NCBI GenBank assembly: GCA_900199655.1
Contig: FZRE01000005.1
Coordinates: 50,771 to 114,770, forward strand
Length of the DNA stretch: 64,000 bases
Source: Prevotellaceae bacterium KH2P17
GTDB taxonomy: Bacteria; Bacteroidota; Bacteroidia; Bacteroidales; Bacteroidaceae
Direction: 5' to 3'
Below the pieces are notes generated by a model. That model made no database searches. It saw only the letters and a program-made list of their open reading frames with translations, and was not told the DNA's origin. The translations under genes and the position numbers were made by a program. Below, in pieces: positions 15,078 to 23,192 of this stretch. Position 1 is the first letter of the stretch. Each line of letters opens with the position of its first letter.

Positions 15078-17108
15078 TTAGAAAATACTGGCTGCCTTGT
15101 CAATGATTGCCTCGTCGGCTATCTGCGGCAGGGTGACCTGCAGCTGCGGAGTGCGCTCCATCTGGCGCCTGATGGCGTCTATGGAGCCTTGATTGCGGGC
15201 CCACGAACGGCGGCTGATGCCGTTGTTTACATCCCAGAACAGCATCTCCCTGATGTGGCGCGCGGCATCTTCGCTGCCGTCTACGACCATGCCGAAGCCG
15301 CCGTTGATGACCTCGCCCCAGCCTACGCCGCCACCGTTGTGGATGCTTACCCACGTTGCACCGCGGAAGCTGTCGCCGATAACGTTCTGTATCGCCATGT
15401 CGGCACAGAACCGGGAGCCGTCGTAAATGTTGCTGGTCTCGCGGAAGGGTGAGTCGGTTCCCGATACGTCATGATGGTCTCTGCCCAATACGACGGGTGC
15501 TTTCAGTTGGCCGTTGCGCACGGCCTCGTTGAAAGCCAGGGCTATCTTGGTGCGTCCCTCACAGTCGGCGTAGAGGATGCGGGCCTGCGAACCTACCACG
15601 AGATGGTTGCGGCCAGCCTCCTTTATCCAGTGTATGTTGTCGTCCAACTGGTGCCTGATGTCGGCTGTTGCCGTGGCCCGTTCTTCTTCCAGCACGCGTG
15701 CGGCAATCCGGTCGGTCAGTTCCAGGTCGTCAGGGTCGCAGGAGGTGCACACCCATCTGAACGGACCGAAGCCGTAGTCGAAGAACATGGGCCCCATGAT
15801 GTCCTGCACGTACGACGGATAACGGAACTTACCGTCGGGCAGCAGGATGTCGGCACCGGCACGACTGGCCTGCAGGAGGAAGGCGTTGCCATAGTCGAAG
15901 AAGTACATGCCGCGTGCAGTGAGCTTGTTGATGGCGGCCACCTGGCGGCGCAGAGATGCCTGCACGCGTTCTCGGAATTCGTCAGGACGCTCGGCCATCA
16001 TGTGCTTGCTTTCCTCCAAAGTGAGCCCCACGGGATAGTATCCGCCTGCCCAGGGGTTGTGGAGTGAAGTCTGGTCGGAACCGAGATTTACCTCTATGTC
16101 CTCTTCGGCCAATCGTTCCCACAGGTCAACGATGTTGCCCATGTAGGCCATTGACACCGTCCGCCTTTCGGCTACGGCCTTGCGTATGGCCGGTATCAGC
16201 TCGTTCAGGTTGTCGTGCAGCTCGTCCACCCATCCCTGGTCGTACCGTTTCTGTGCTGCCAGCGGGTTTATTTCGGCCACAACGCTCACTACCCCGGCTA
16301 TGTTTCCGGCCTTTGGCTGGGCGCCGCTCATGCCTCCCAATCCGGAGGATACGAAGAGCGGCTTGCCTGTGCGGCCCTGCATGACGCGGCGGGCGGCGTT
16401 GAGCACGGTGATGGTGGTGCCGTGAACAATGCCCTGTGGGCCGATGTACATGTACGAACCGGCCGTCATCTGGCCGTATTGGCTTACGCCCAGGGCGTTG
16501 TCACGTTCCCAGTCGTCGGGCTTCGAGTAGTTGGGTATCACCATGCCGTTGGTCACCACTACCCGTGGTGCATCCTTGTGCGAGGGGAAGAGGCCGAGCG
16601 GATGGCCTGAATACATGACCAGCGTCTGTTCATCCGTCATCTGGCTGAGGTATTGCATCACCAGCCTGTACTGCGCCCAGTTCTGGAAGATGGCGCCGTT
16701 TCCGCCGTAGACGATGAGCTCGTGGGGATGTTGGGCCACGCGGGGGTCGAGGTTGTTCTGAATCATAAGCATGATGGCAGCAGCCTGCTCCGAGTGGTGA
16801 GGATAGTCGCTGATGGGCCGTGCGTGCATGGCATAGCGTGGACGGTAGCGGTACATGTAGATTCTGCCGTACGTTTTCAGCTCTTCGGCAAATTCGGGAG
16901 CCAACACGGCGTGCAGTTCCTTGGGAAAGTAGCGGAGCGCGTTGCGCAGAGCCAGCTTCTTCTCGTCGGGCGTAAGGATGTCCTTACGCTTCGGTGCGTG
17001 GTTCACCTGGGGGGCGTAAGGCTGCGCTTCGGGCAACTCTGCGGGGATGCCTTGGCGTATGTCGGCCCTGAATTGTTCCAATGTCATGGTTTCGGGTTTG
17101 GTTTCCAT
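15078..17108 (-). CDS. hutU: Urocanate hydratase
   Basis: A protein of 676 residues that converts urocanate to 4-imidazolone-5-propionate with tightly bound NAD+. The NAD-binding glycine-rich segment SSGLGGMSGAQPKAGN lies at about 250-265. The cysteine-bearing motif FRWVCTSCDPDDLELTD is near 455. It is longer than the proteobacterial enzyme (about 555 residues) because of an N-terminal extension of roughly 50 residues and longer internal and C-terminal segments, as in the animal-like long form. The start METKPETMTLEQF follows ftcD by only 8 nt, so translation is probably coupled. Confidence 0.96.
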   Translation of the reverse strand: METKPETMTLEQFRADIRQGIPAELPEAQPYAPQVNHAPKRKDILTPDEKKLALRNALRYFPKELHAVLAPEFAEELKTYGRIYMYRYRPRYAMHARPISDYPHHSEQAAAIMLMIQNNLDPRVAQHPHELIVYGGNGAIFQNWAQYRLVMQYLSQMTDEQTLVMYSGHPLGLFPSHKDAPRVVVTNGMVIPNYSKPDDWERDNALGVSQYGQMTAGSYMYIGPQGIVHGTTITVLNAARRVMQGRTGKPLFVSSGLGGMSGAQPKAGNIAGVVSVVAEINPLAAQKRYDQGWVDELHDNLNELIPAIRKAVAERRTVSMAYMGNIVDLWERLAEEDIEVNLGSDQTSLHNPWAGGYYPVGLTLEESKHMMAERPDEFRERVQASLRRQVAAINKLTARGMYFFDYGNAFLLQASRAGADILLPDGKFRYPSYVQDIMGPMFFDYGFGPFRWVCTSCDPDDLELTDRIAARVLEEERATATADIRHQLDDNIHWIKEAGRNHLVVGSQARILYADCEGRTKIALAFNEAVRNGQLKAPVVLGRDHHDVSGTDSPFRETSNIYDGSRFCADMAIQNVIGDSFRGATWVSIHNGGGVGWGEVINGGFGMVVDGSEDAARHIREMLFWDVNNGISRRSWARNQGSIDAIRRQMERTPQLQVTLPQIADEAIIDKAASIF

Positions 17109-17116
17109 TGTGCTGT

Positions 17117-18820
17117 TCAGATTAAAGATTCAACGATTTTAGTAATTTCCCGTTCCTCACGGTCGGCCTCCTCGGCTATGCGGTTGGCTTCAGCCACCAG
17201 GGCATCGGCCGTCTGCCGGTCCTTGAGTGATGCGGCATTGATTTTCACATTCAGGCAGGCGCCTCTCACGGCAGCCCTTGCTGCCAGCGCTCCCACGCCG
17301 GCATCCGACACGCTGTTGGGGTTACCTGTCTCGGCCATTCTGCGGCAGAGGCCGAACACTTCGTACGAGGTCTTCATTGTTTGCAGCGGAATCCGGGTGG
17401 CGCAGAGCGTAGCCGACTGGATGGCCTCACTGCGCAGGCGCTTCTCCTCGTCGTTTTCCCTGGGCATGGCGAAGGCACTCATGATGCTGTTAAAGGCCTC
17501 GGTATCCTCGTCGACCAGTCGGAGCAGGCGCATGATGAGCTGCTGTCCCTTGTCGGCCCATGTGCTGAACTCCTGCCATCGGTCGTCCCATCCGCGTTTG
17601 CCGGCCGACAGGTTGGCCACCATTGTGCCCAAGGCAGCTCCCAAGGCACCCATGCAGGCGGCGATGGTGCCGCCGCCCGGGGCCGGCGATTCGCGCGAAG
17701 TCTCCTCGACAAAGCCCCTGACGGTGAGGTCTGCGAGGCTGTTCCGCTTCGTGCCGGCATCGAGAAGGTATTCTATCACCTTCTCTTCAGGCTTGAAAGG
17801 TCGCAGGTCGTTGAGCCCCATCGACCTGATAGCCATGCGGATAATGTCGGCTTCGGGGATGCCGGTCGACCGCTGTTGCTTCTCCAGAAAATACTTGCCG
17901 GCGTCTATGAGCGTTTTTTTCGGGATGAGGCCCACGATTTCCGTGCCCGTTACCCGCACTCCCCGCTCGCGTGCACAGCGGCAAACCTCATCGAAAGCCT
18001 TGTGCAGCGGAGTCACGGCGAGGTTGGTCATGTTCATTGAGACCTGTGCGATGCCGTATTCGTCGATATACCATCCGATGGCTTTCGTACACTTCAGCGT
18101 GCCCGGCTGCATGCGTACGTTGCCCTGTTCGTCCCTGAGCGGCTTGCCCGTGAGCGTGTTGCCCTCGCGCAGCGGGCGCCCTTTCTCGCGCACGTCGAAG
18201 GCAATGGCGTTGGCCCGACGGGTGGAGGTGGTGTTGAGGTTGAAGTTTACGGCGATGAGGAAGTCGCGTGCACCCACGACCGTACAGCCCGTGCGGGCAA
18301 TGTCCTCGTCGTAAGGACGCGCGCCGAAGTCGGGCGCCTTGCCGGCGTCAGCTAACTTGTCGGGCAGTGCTTCGTATTCTCCTGCCCGGCATACGGCCAG
18401 ATTTCTGCGCTCCGGTTTGAGCGCCGCCGCCTCGTAACAGTAGGTGGGAATCCGCAGCTCATCAGCTATGCGGCGTGCCAGTCGGCGTGCCAGCTCGGCA
18501 CATTCAGCTAAGCTGACGCCTGATACGGGAACCAGTGGCAGCACGTCGGTGGCTCCCATGCGCGGATGAGCACCGTGGTGGCGGCGCATGTCAATGAGCC
18601 GGGCCGCTTGCTCCACGGCCTTGAAAGCGGCCTCACACACAGCTTCGGGCTCTCCTACAAAGGTGATGACGGTACGGTTGGTGGCCTCGCCGGGGTCAAC
18701 GTCCAGCAACTTCACGCCCGGGCAGGCTGCAATGGCATTGCCGATGGTGCGAATGGTTTCCTCATTGCGTCCCTCGCTGAAATTGGGAACGCACTCGATG
18801 ATTCGTTTTTCCTGTTCCAT
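17117..18820 (-). CDS. ftcD: Bifunctional glutamate formimidoyltransferase / formimidoyl-THF cyclodeaminase
   Basis: A protein of 567 residues, a fusion of two enzymes as in mammalian FTCD. Residues about 1-180 and 181-325 are the two formiminotransferase subdomains; IIECVPNFSEGRN starts the first, and HHGAHPRMGATDVLPL carries the active-site His. The cyclodeaminase occupies about 345-567 (SPAPGGGTIAACMGALGAALGTMVANL). It transfers the formimino group of formiminoglutamate to tetrahydrofolate and releases ammonia, so this organism ends histidine degradation through the folate route. The start MEQEKRI is chosen because a longer reading frame extends into the promoter. First gene of the hut operon. 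Confidence 0.95.
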   Translation of the reverse strand: MEQEKRIIECVPNFSEGRNEETIRTIGNAIAACPGVKLLDVDPGEATNRTVITFVGEPEAVCEAAFKAVEQAARLIDMRRHHGAHPRMGATDVLPLVPVSGVSLAECAELARRLARRIADELRIPTYCYEAAALKPERRNLAVCRAGEYEALPDKLADAGKAPDFGARPYDEDIARTGCTVVGARDFLIAVNFNLNTTSTRRANAIAFDVREKGRPLREGNTLTGKPLRDEQGNVRMQPGTLKCTKAIGWYIDEYGIAQVSMNMTNLAVTPLHKAFDEVCRCARERGVRVTGTEIVGLIPKKTLIDAGKYFLEKQQRSTGIPEADIIRMAIRSMGLNDLRPFKPEEKVIEYLLDAGTKRNSLADLTVRGFVEETSRESPAPGGGTIAACMGALGAALGTMVANLSAGKRGWDDRWQEFSTWADKGQQLIMRLLRLVDEDTEAFNSIMSAFAMPRENDEEKRLRSEAIQSATLCATRIPLQTMKTSYEVFGLCRRMAETGNPNSVSDAGVGALAARAAVRGACLNVKINAASLKDRQTADALVAEANRIAEEADREEREITKIVESLI

Positions 18821-18909
18821 AGTATATCTCCGGTCTAAGTGTATGTTTGTTGTTGTCAAAAGGCAATACGGCCACATGGGGCCAGCAGACTGTTGACCCT
18901 CATCTGTGG

Positions 18910-18940
18910 CAAATATAGCTCATTTTATTTAAAGATGCAA
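18910..18940 (-). promoter_or_regulatory. Promoter of the hut operon
   Basis: On the minus strand a TTG -33 element (18938-18940) is followed after exactly 20 nt by TATATTTG (18910-18917), a full match to the Bacteroidetes consensus. The leader to the ftcD ATG would be about 80 nt. No clear operator or riboswitch fold is visible in it. Confidence 0.75.
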
Positions 18941-19006
18941 GAAATATGCAGGGAAAAACGCACCGGTCGTTTCCTGTTCCGGTTCAAGATACTTCCGGGC
19001 ATGCTG

Positions 19007-19042
19007 ATAAAACAAAAGAGGATAACCGAAGTTATCCTCTTT
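19007..19042 (-). terminator. Rho-independent terminator of tRNA-Asn
   Basis: On the minus strand AAAGAGGATAAC pairs with GTTATCCTCTTT around a TTCG tetraloop and is followed by TTTTGTTTT. This is the strongest terminator in the window and sits 3 nt beyond the tRNA. Confidence 0.9.
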
Positions 19043-19045
19043 GTG

Positions 19046-19119
19046 CGCTTCAAGATGGGCTTGAACCAACGACCCCCTGATTAACAGTCAGGTGCTCTAA
19101 CCAACTGAGCTATTGAAGC
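19046..19119 (-). tRNA. tRNA-Asn (GTT)
   Basis: Cloverleaf of 74 nt: acceptor GCTTCAA/TTGAAGC (perfect 7 bp), D arm GCTC-AGTTGGTTA-GAGC, anticodon arm CCTGA-CTGTTAA-TCAGG with anticodon GTT, variable loop GGGTC, T arm GTTGG-TTCAAGC-CCATC. The T stem has one U-U mismatch (50:64). The 3' CCA is not encoded. It has its own promoter and terminator and lies divergent to the S41 protease gene. Confidence 0.95.
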
Positions 19120-19182
19120 ATTGATATTGCACGGCCGCCCTGCGGCTTCCGCCGGCGAGGTGCAATGCTGTAATTGCGGTTG

Positions 19183-19214
19183 CAAAGGTAAGCTGTTTTT
19201 CCGAAACCGCCAAA
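19183..19214 (-). promoter_or_regulatory. Promoter of tRNA-Asn
   Basis: Minus strand: TTTG (19211-19214), 20 nt, then TACCTTTG (19183-19190). Both elements match the Bacteroidetes consensus. The start of transcription would be about 55 nt upstream of the mature tRNA 5' end. Confidence 0.7.
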
Positions 19215-19294
19215 CAAATTCCCGTTTTTTTTCGTTTTAGCGCTAAAATACAATAATTTTTTGTTGCTTTTAGCGGTTTACAAGCATAATATCG

Positions 19295-19302
19295 TACTTT
19301 TG
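19295..19302 (+). promoter_or_regulatory. -7 element of the S41 protease gene
   Basis: TACTTTTG matches TAnnTTTG and lies 20 nt before the ATG at 19323, giving a very short leader. The -33 region (TTTTA near 19268-19272) is only a weak match. Confidence 0.5.
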
Positions 19303-19322
19303 TAGCTGCAAAACAACTGTTT

Positions 19323-21008
19323 ATGAAGAAACTCATAGCCTATCTGCTCTTGCTTGTCTCGTGCCCTGTGGCGGCGCAGAACCAAGACCACAACCTGGAG
19401 GTTGCCAAGAACCTGGAGGTTTTCAACACCATTTACAAGCAGCTGGACCTGCTCTACGTCGATACGCTCGATGCCGCCGAAGTGGTTGGCAACGGCATTG
19501 ACGCCATGCTGAACTCGCTCGATCCCTACACCGTTTACTATCCCGAAGACAAGACGAAGGACCTGCGAACGATGATAACGGGCAAGTACGCCGGCATTGG
19601 AGCCATCATCAAGTACAACCAAAGGCTCAAGACAGTGGTCATAGAGGAGCCTTATGCGGGCATGCCGGCAGCCGAAGCAGGACTGCGGAAGGGCGACATC
19701 ATACTCTCCATTGACGGCGAGCAGATGAACGGGAAGACAACTGAGTACGTGAGCGACCGCCTGAAAGGCGACCCCGGAACTACCTTCGAGCTGCGCGCCA
19801 GGCGCCCGGGAGAGAAGAAGGAGATGAGCTTCCGCGTTACGCGCCGCGCCATCCAGCTGCCCGCAGTGCCCTATTACGGCATCCAGCAGGGTGGCATCGG
19901 CTACATCAACCTCAACCAGTTTACCGAGAACAGTGCCCGAACGGTGCGCAACGCCTTCATCGAGATGAGGCAGAAAGGCATCAAGGGGCTGGTTCTGGAC
20001 TTGCGAAACAACGGCGGAGGCTCGGAGCCCGAGGCCGTTGACATCGTGAACCTGTTCGTGCCCAAGGGCAAACTCGTGGTGTCGAACCGCGGCAAACTGA
20101 CCCGTGCCAACCGCGACTACCGTACCACCCTGGAGCCCGTAGACACGCTCATGCCCCTCGTGGTGCTGGTTAACGGCGGCACCGCAAGCGCCAGCGAGAT
20201 AACGAGCGGCGCCCTGCAGGACATGGACCGCGCCGTGGTGATGGGCACCCGGACCTACGGAAAGGGACTGGTGCAGATGACGACCGACCTGCCCTACAAC
20301 GGCCGCATGAAGCTCACGACGAGCAAGTACTACATTCCCAGCGGCCGTTGCATACAGGCCGTGAACTACAAACACGCCAACGGCGGCTACACGGAGCATG
20401 TACCCGACTCGCTGACCCGCCTCTTTCACACCGCCAACGGCCGTGAGGTGCGCGACGGCGGCGGCATCAAGCCCGACGTGGAGGTAAAGGCCGACACCAT
20501 ACCCAACATAGCCGTGGCCCTTACCAATGGCGACCCCTACGGCATTCTGCGCGACTCGATGGAGGTGCTGCACGACTTCGAGGTGGCCTACATTGCCTCG
20601 CATCCGTCCATAGGGCCTGCAGCGAGCTTCGAAATAAGCGATGCAGACTACGAGGAGTTCAAGCAGAAGGTGCTCGAGAGCGGCTTCTCCTACGACCGCG
20701 AGAGCGAGAAATACCTCAAGAACATAGTCAAGCTGGCCAAGTTCGAGGGCTATTACGACGTGGCCAAGCCCGAGTTCGACGCGCTGGAGAAGAAACTCAC
20801 CCACAACGTAGCACGCGACCTGGACTATAACAAGGCCGTAATCAAGCAGATACTGTCCAATGACATCGTTACGGCCTACTACTTCCAGGGCGGCGGAGTG
20901 CAGAACAGCCTGCGCGCCGACAAGCAGATGAAGGCCGCCCTGCAGCTGCTCGGCAACCCGGATGAGTACCGCCGCATCCTCAGCCCGGTAAAAACAGCGA
21001 AGAAATAA
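19323..21008 (+). CDS. S41 family C-terminal processing peptidase (CtpA/Prc type)
   Basis: A protein of 561 residues with a signal peptide (MKKLIAYLLLLVSCPVAAQ), so it is periplasmic. It has an N-terminal helical region, a PDZ domain at about 85-165 (GIGAIIKYNQ, AGMPAAEAGLRKGDIILSIDG) and the peptidase core: GLVLDLRNNGGGSEPEAVDI, the nucleophilic Ser in GGTASASEITSG (about 290) and the general-base Lys in TYGKGLVQ (about 314). The last 180 residues are helical. It is a single-gene unit. It converges on the radical SAM/peptide genes; any role in processing that peptide is speculative, since these proteases normally trim or degrade envelope proteins. Confidence 0.95.
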   Translation: MKKLIAYLLLLVSCPVAAQNQDHNLEVAKNLEVFNTIYKQLDLLYVDTLDAAEVVGNGIDAMLNSLDPYTVYYPEDKTKDLRTMITGKYAGIGAIIKYNQRLKTVVIEEPYAGMPAAEAGLRKGDIILSIDGEQMNGKTTEYVSDRLKGDPGTTFELRARRPGEKKEMSFRVTRRAIQLPAVPYYGIQQGGIGYINLNQFTENSARTVRNAFIEMRQKGIKGLVLDLRNNGGGSEPEAVDIVNLFVPKGKLVVSNRGKLTRANRDYRTTLEPVDTLMPLVVLVNGGTASASEITSGALQDMDRAVVMGTRTYGKGLVQMTTDLPYNGRMKLTTSKYYIPSGRCIQAVNYKHANGGYTEHVPDSLTRLFHTANGREVRDGGGIKPDVEVKADTIPNIAVALTNGDPYGILRDSMEVLHDFEVAYIASHPSIGPAASFEISDADYEEFKQKVLESGFSYDRESEKYLKNIVKLAKFEGYYDVAKPEFDALEKKLTHNVARDLDYNKAVIKQILSNDIVTAYYFQGGGVQNSLRADKQMKAALQLLGNPDEYRRILSPVKTAKK

Positions 21009-21027
21009 GCACGGACCAAACCCGCCC

Positions 21028-21071
21028 AGCGCGCGGCTGCCGGAGGCTGAAAACCTCGACAGCCGCGCGTT
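21028..21071 (+). terminator. Hairpin after the S41 protease gene
   Basis: CGCGCGGCTG (21030-21039) and CAGCCGCGCG (21060-21069) form a perfect 10-bp GC-rich stem that encloses a smaller GGAGG/CCTC hairpin. It begins about 20 nt after the stop. The downstream tract TTCTGTTTAGTT is only moderately T-rich. Confidence 0.6.
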
Positions 21072-21581
21072 CTGTTTAGTTGCAGGCCGCAGAAATTACT
21101 GACTATAATCATTTACAAACCCCCTCCCGGCGCTTTGCTGCATTTCTTCGGTATCGCCTGCAGGGGCAGAAAACGGCAAAATCTGCCGTTTTCTAAGACT
21201 CTGATAATCAAGTGTTTGCTGATTGCGTAAATTCTTCTGCTTTCTTGAAGCTGTCCTTCAAGCCGCTTGAAGATGCCCTTCAAGGAGCTTGAAGCATAGC
21301 TCCGGCGCGGCCGGAAGAGGCTTCCGGTGGCGTTGAAAGCATGCTTCGGCCCGCCAGATGGGCGGAAATGAGCCTGAAAAATACAAAAATCAAGGTCCCG
21401 GAACGATAAAAACAGCCCGGCAGAAAGGTTTCTGCCACCGGCCTAAGTGTTAAAACCAAGGGCTTTAACAGCCAACTATCCTTACAATCTCCCGCCTCTG
21501 CGGCACTCCTGCCGCAGACTCGTTGCAGTTTTGGGGCGGAGTTGTTGTTCCGCCCACAAGCAGGGCGGAGGGGCGAGGAAG
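21072..21581. other. Convergent intergenic region with repeats
   Basis: No supported gene. It holds one TTCAAG palindrome array (21235-21294). Next to the rSAM stop it also has GC hairpins: on the minus strand CCGCCC-TGCTTGT-GGGCGG, with an alternative pairing of GGGCGGA and TCCGCCC around 21533-21572. These may end the rSAM transcript, although no T-run follows. Confidence 0.5.
21235..21294. repeat. TTCAAG palindrome array, copy 2
   Basis: Units TTCTGCTTTCTTGAAG (21235-21250, degenerate), TTCAAGCCGCTTGAAG (21257-21272) and TTCAAGGAGCTTGAAG (21279-21294), with spacers CTGTCC and ATGCCC. The unit starts are 22 nt apart. Confidence 0.8.
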
Positions 21582-22607
21582 CTACGAAATCTCTTTCCAG
21601 CACTGCGGGTCGGGGGCGTACATGCTGCCGTGGTAGCCGGCAGCTACGGCGGGACAGCCGCGGCAGAAGCGCAGGAGCTCGCACCGACTGCATTTCTCAA
21701 AGTTCTCGTAAATGCGGTATTTGTCCATTTCCGGCCCGGTAAAGAGCGTGTAGAGGTCGTCTGTAAGTGCGTTGCCCACCTTGCTTTCCATGCGCCGGCA
21801 GGCGTAGCAGGCGCCATCGCTGAGGATGGTGAAGTGGGCGTTGCCGCAGTTGCATCCGTCGTACACTATCTCGTCGGCCGGATAGTCGGCCGGATTGAAG
21901 AGCCCGCGCTCGTACTTGAAGAGCGTCCACAGGTGGTCTTTGAGGCTAAAGTAGGTGGAAGAATCCTTGTAAAGCTGGAATTTTAGCCAGCATTTCTCCA
22001 TCATGGCGCGGTATTCCTGCGGCGAGCAGCAGGTGTCCTTGCTGTCGGCATCGGGGCAGTAGCGGGCAAAGGCGAAGATGTCGGCCTTGTTTTCAACCGC
22101 CACGTCGACCAGAGCAGGTATCTCGTTGCAGTTCCATTTAGACACCGTAGCCATGAGGGCAACCTTTATACCGGCCGCCCGCAGAACGGGAATGGCGGCC
22201 AGCGTTTCGTGGTAAGAGCCCGGCCGGCGGATGCGGTCGTGGGTGGCTTCGAGACCGTCGAGCGAGAGCTGGTACTTTCGGCAGCCGTATTCGTGGAGCC
22301 GGCGGCAGTTATCGGCGGTGAGATGAAAGGGGTTTCCCAACAGTGCAAATGGAATATTCCGCTCCTTCAGCATGCCGGCCAGCATCCAGAACTGCGGATG
22401 CAGGATGGGGTCTCCGCCCGTAATGTAAAGGTAGGGCAGGCGTTCGGCCTTGCGGCAGAAAGTCTGGATGTTGTCCAGAACCTTGACCATCTGGGCCGGT
22501 TCCATCTGTTTGAACTTGGCGTGAGAGCCGAGTGCGTAGATGTAGCAGTGCTTGCAGCGCTGGTCGCAGGCCTCGGTGATGTGCCACTGGAAAGCGAAAT
22601 ACTCCAT
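21582..22607 (-). CDS. Radical SAM/SPASM peptide-modifying enzyme (ACGX-type system)
   Basis: A protein of 341 residues. The radical SAM cluster motif CDQRCKHC (Cys14, 18, 21) is followed by ITGGDPILHP (the GGE-type SAM motif as GGD) and KYQLSLDGL. The C-terminal third is a cysteine-rich SPASM domain with nine Cys (YDGCNCGN, GACYACRR, KCSRCELLRFCRGCP, PQCWKE), enough for two auxiliary iron-sulfur clusters. Such enzymes modify ribosomal peptides through carbon-centred radicals. The start MEYFAFQWHITEACD is used because an upstream extension of the frame overlaps the peptide gene 28 nt away. Together they match the Bacteroidetes arrangement I know as the ACGX radical SAM/SPASM system. No transporter or maturation peptidase is adjacent. 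Confidence 0.93.
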   Translation of the reverse strand: MEYFAFQWHITEACDQRCKHCYIYALGSHAKFKQMEPAQMVKVLDNIQTFCRKAERLPYLYITGGDPILHPQFWMLAGMLKERNIPFALLGNPFHLTADNCRRLHEYGCRKYQLSLDGLEATHDRIRRPGSYHETLAAIPVLRAAGIKVALMATVSKWNCNEIPALVDVAVENKADIFAFARYCPDADSKDTCCSPQEYRAMMEKCWLKFQLYKDSSTYFSLKDHLWTLFKYERGLFNPADYPADEIVYDGCNCGNAHFTILSDGACYACRRMESKVGNALTDDLYTLFTGPEMDKYRIYENFEKCSRCELLRFCRGCPAVAAGYHGSMYAPDPQCWKEIS

Positions 22608-22635
22608 TTGGGGGTTGTTTTGGGTTTGGTGTTTG

Positions 22636-22779
22636 TTACTTGGTACCTCCGTCGCCGGCACCACATGCGGTTCCGCATGAGGCTGCGATTTGGTTACCAC
22701 CATCGCCTGTTCCGCAGGCGGTACCGCAAGAAGCGGCCACACGGGTCTGCTTCTTGGCTGCAAATAAATTCTTCAGCAT
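22636..22779 (-). CDS. Cys/Gly-repeat RiPP precursor peptide (ACGX-like), 47 residues
   Basis: A short gene translated by eye. The leader MLKNLFAAKKQTR is followed by VAA, then SCGTACGTGDGG, a short linker NQIAA, and a second nearly identical SCGTACGAGDGG before TK and a TAA stop. The two 12-residue cores start 17 residues apart and each holds Cys-x3-Cys. Repeated SCGTACG-type cores with a radical SAM/SPASM gene 28 nt downstream are the hallmark of ACGX-repeat peptides, a family whose product is unknown to me. The basic amphipathic leader could be the recognition segment. The ATG at 22779 lies 41 nt after the HxlR stop, so the gene may be read from the upstream operon. Confidence 0.88.
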   Translation of the reverse strand: MLKNLFAAKKQTRVAASCGTACGTGDGGNQIAASCGTACGAGDGGTK

Positions 22780-22820
22780 AGTTGATTGTTATTTAAATGA
22801 TTAAACATACGGCTGCTGTC

Positions 22821-23192
22821 TCAGCGGACAACGAACCTTTTTCTGTCTTCGATGATGCCCTTGTAGTTGTCTATCGACCACTGCACGAGCTGATTTATCA
22901 ATGGTATGAGCGTGTGCGTACGCTCCGTGAGGGCGTATTCCACGCGCAAGGGCACCTCCGGGTACACCTTTCGGCTCACCAGGCCGTCGGCCTCCAAGGC
23001 CCGCAAGGTGGCGGTGAGCATGCGCTGCGACACGTCGGGAATGGCCCGCGCTATTTGCCCGAAGCGCATGCTCCCTGTGCTTTCGCTCAGTTCGAGCAGC
23101 ACCAGGAGGGTCCATTTCTCGCCGATACGCGAGAGTATGTTGCGTATGGGGCACTCCGGAAAGAGCGGGTCGGTTATGTTATTTCTGTTCAT
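22821..23192 (-). CDS. HxlR family winged-helix transcriptional regulator
   Basis: A protein of 123 residues, usual family length. The start MNRNNITDPLFPECPIRNILSRIGEKWT carries the family's conserved N-terminal Cys (Cys14), which in YodB and HypR senses quinones, hypochlorite or disulfide stress. The winged helix follows: FGQIARAIPDVSQRMLTATLRALEADGLVSRKVYPEVPLRVEYALT. It overlaps the MDR gene by 14 nt, so the two are translated together. It probably represses its own operon; an inverted repeat at 24188-24205 just downstream of the operon promoter is a candidate operator. The peptide and rSAM genes follow in the same direction. Confidence 0.93.
   Translation of the reverse strand: MNRNNITDPLFPECPIRNILSRIGEKWTLLVLLELSESTGSMRFGQIARAIPDVSQRMLTATLRALEADGLVSRKVYPEVPLRVEYALTERTHTLIPLINQLVQWSIDNYKGIIEDRKRFVVR

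Noticed and set aside
18821..18877. N-terminal extension of FtcD
   Set aside because: It lies in the 5' leader close to the promoter. MEQEKRIIECVPNFSEGRN is the standard start.
19278..20804. Minus-strand open frame of 508 codons opposite the S41 protease gene
   Set aside because: Composition (many Val, His and Gly) is that of an antisense frame, and it overlaps the clear PDZ and catalytic motifs on the plus strand.
21009..21581. Additional RiPP maturation gene downstream of the radical SAM gene
   Set aside because: The stretch was read in all frames and holds only repeats and hairpins; no protease, transporter or second peptide is present.
22608..22763. N-terminal extension of the radical SAM enzyme
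   Set aside because: This stretch overlaps the peptide gene in another frame, and its translation is Pro-rich with no family similarity. The start MEYFAFQW at 22607 fits the family.
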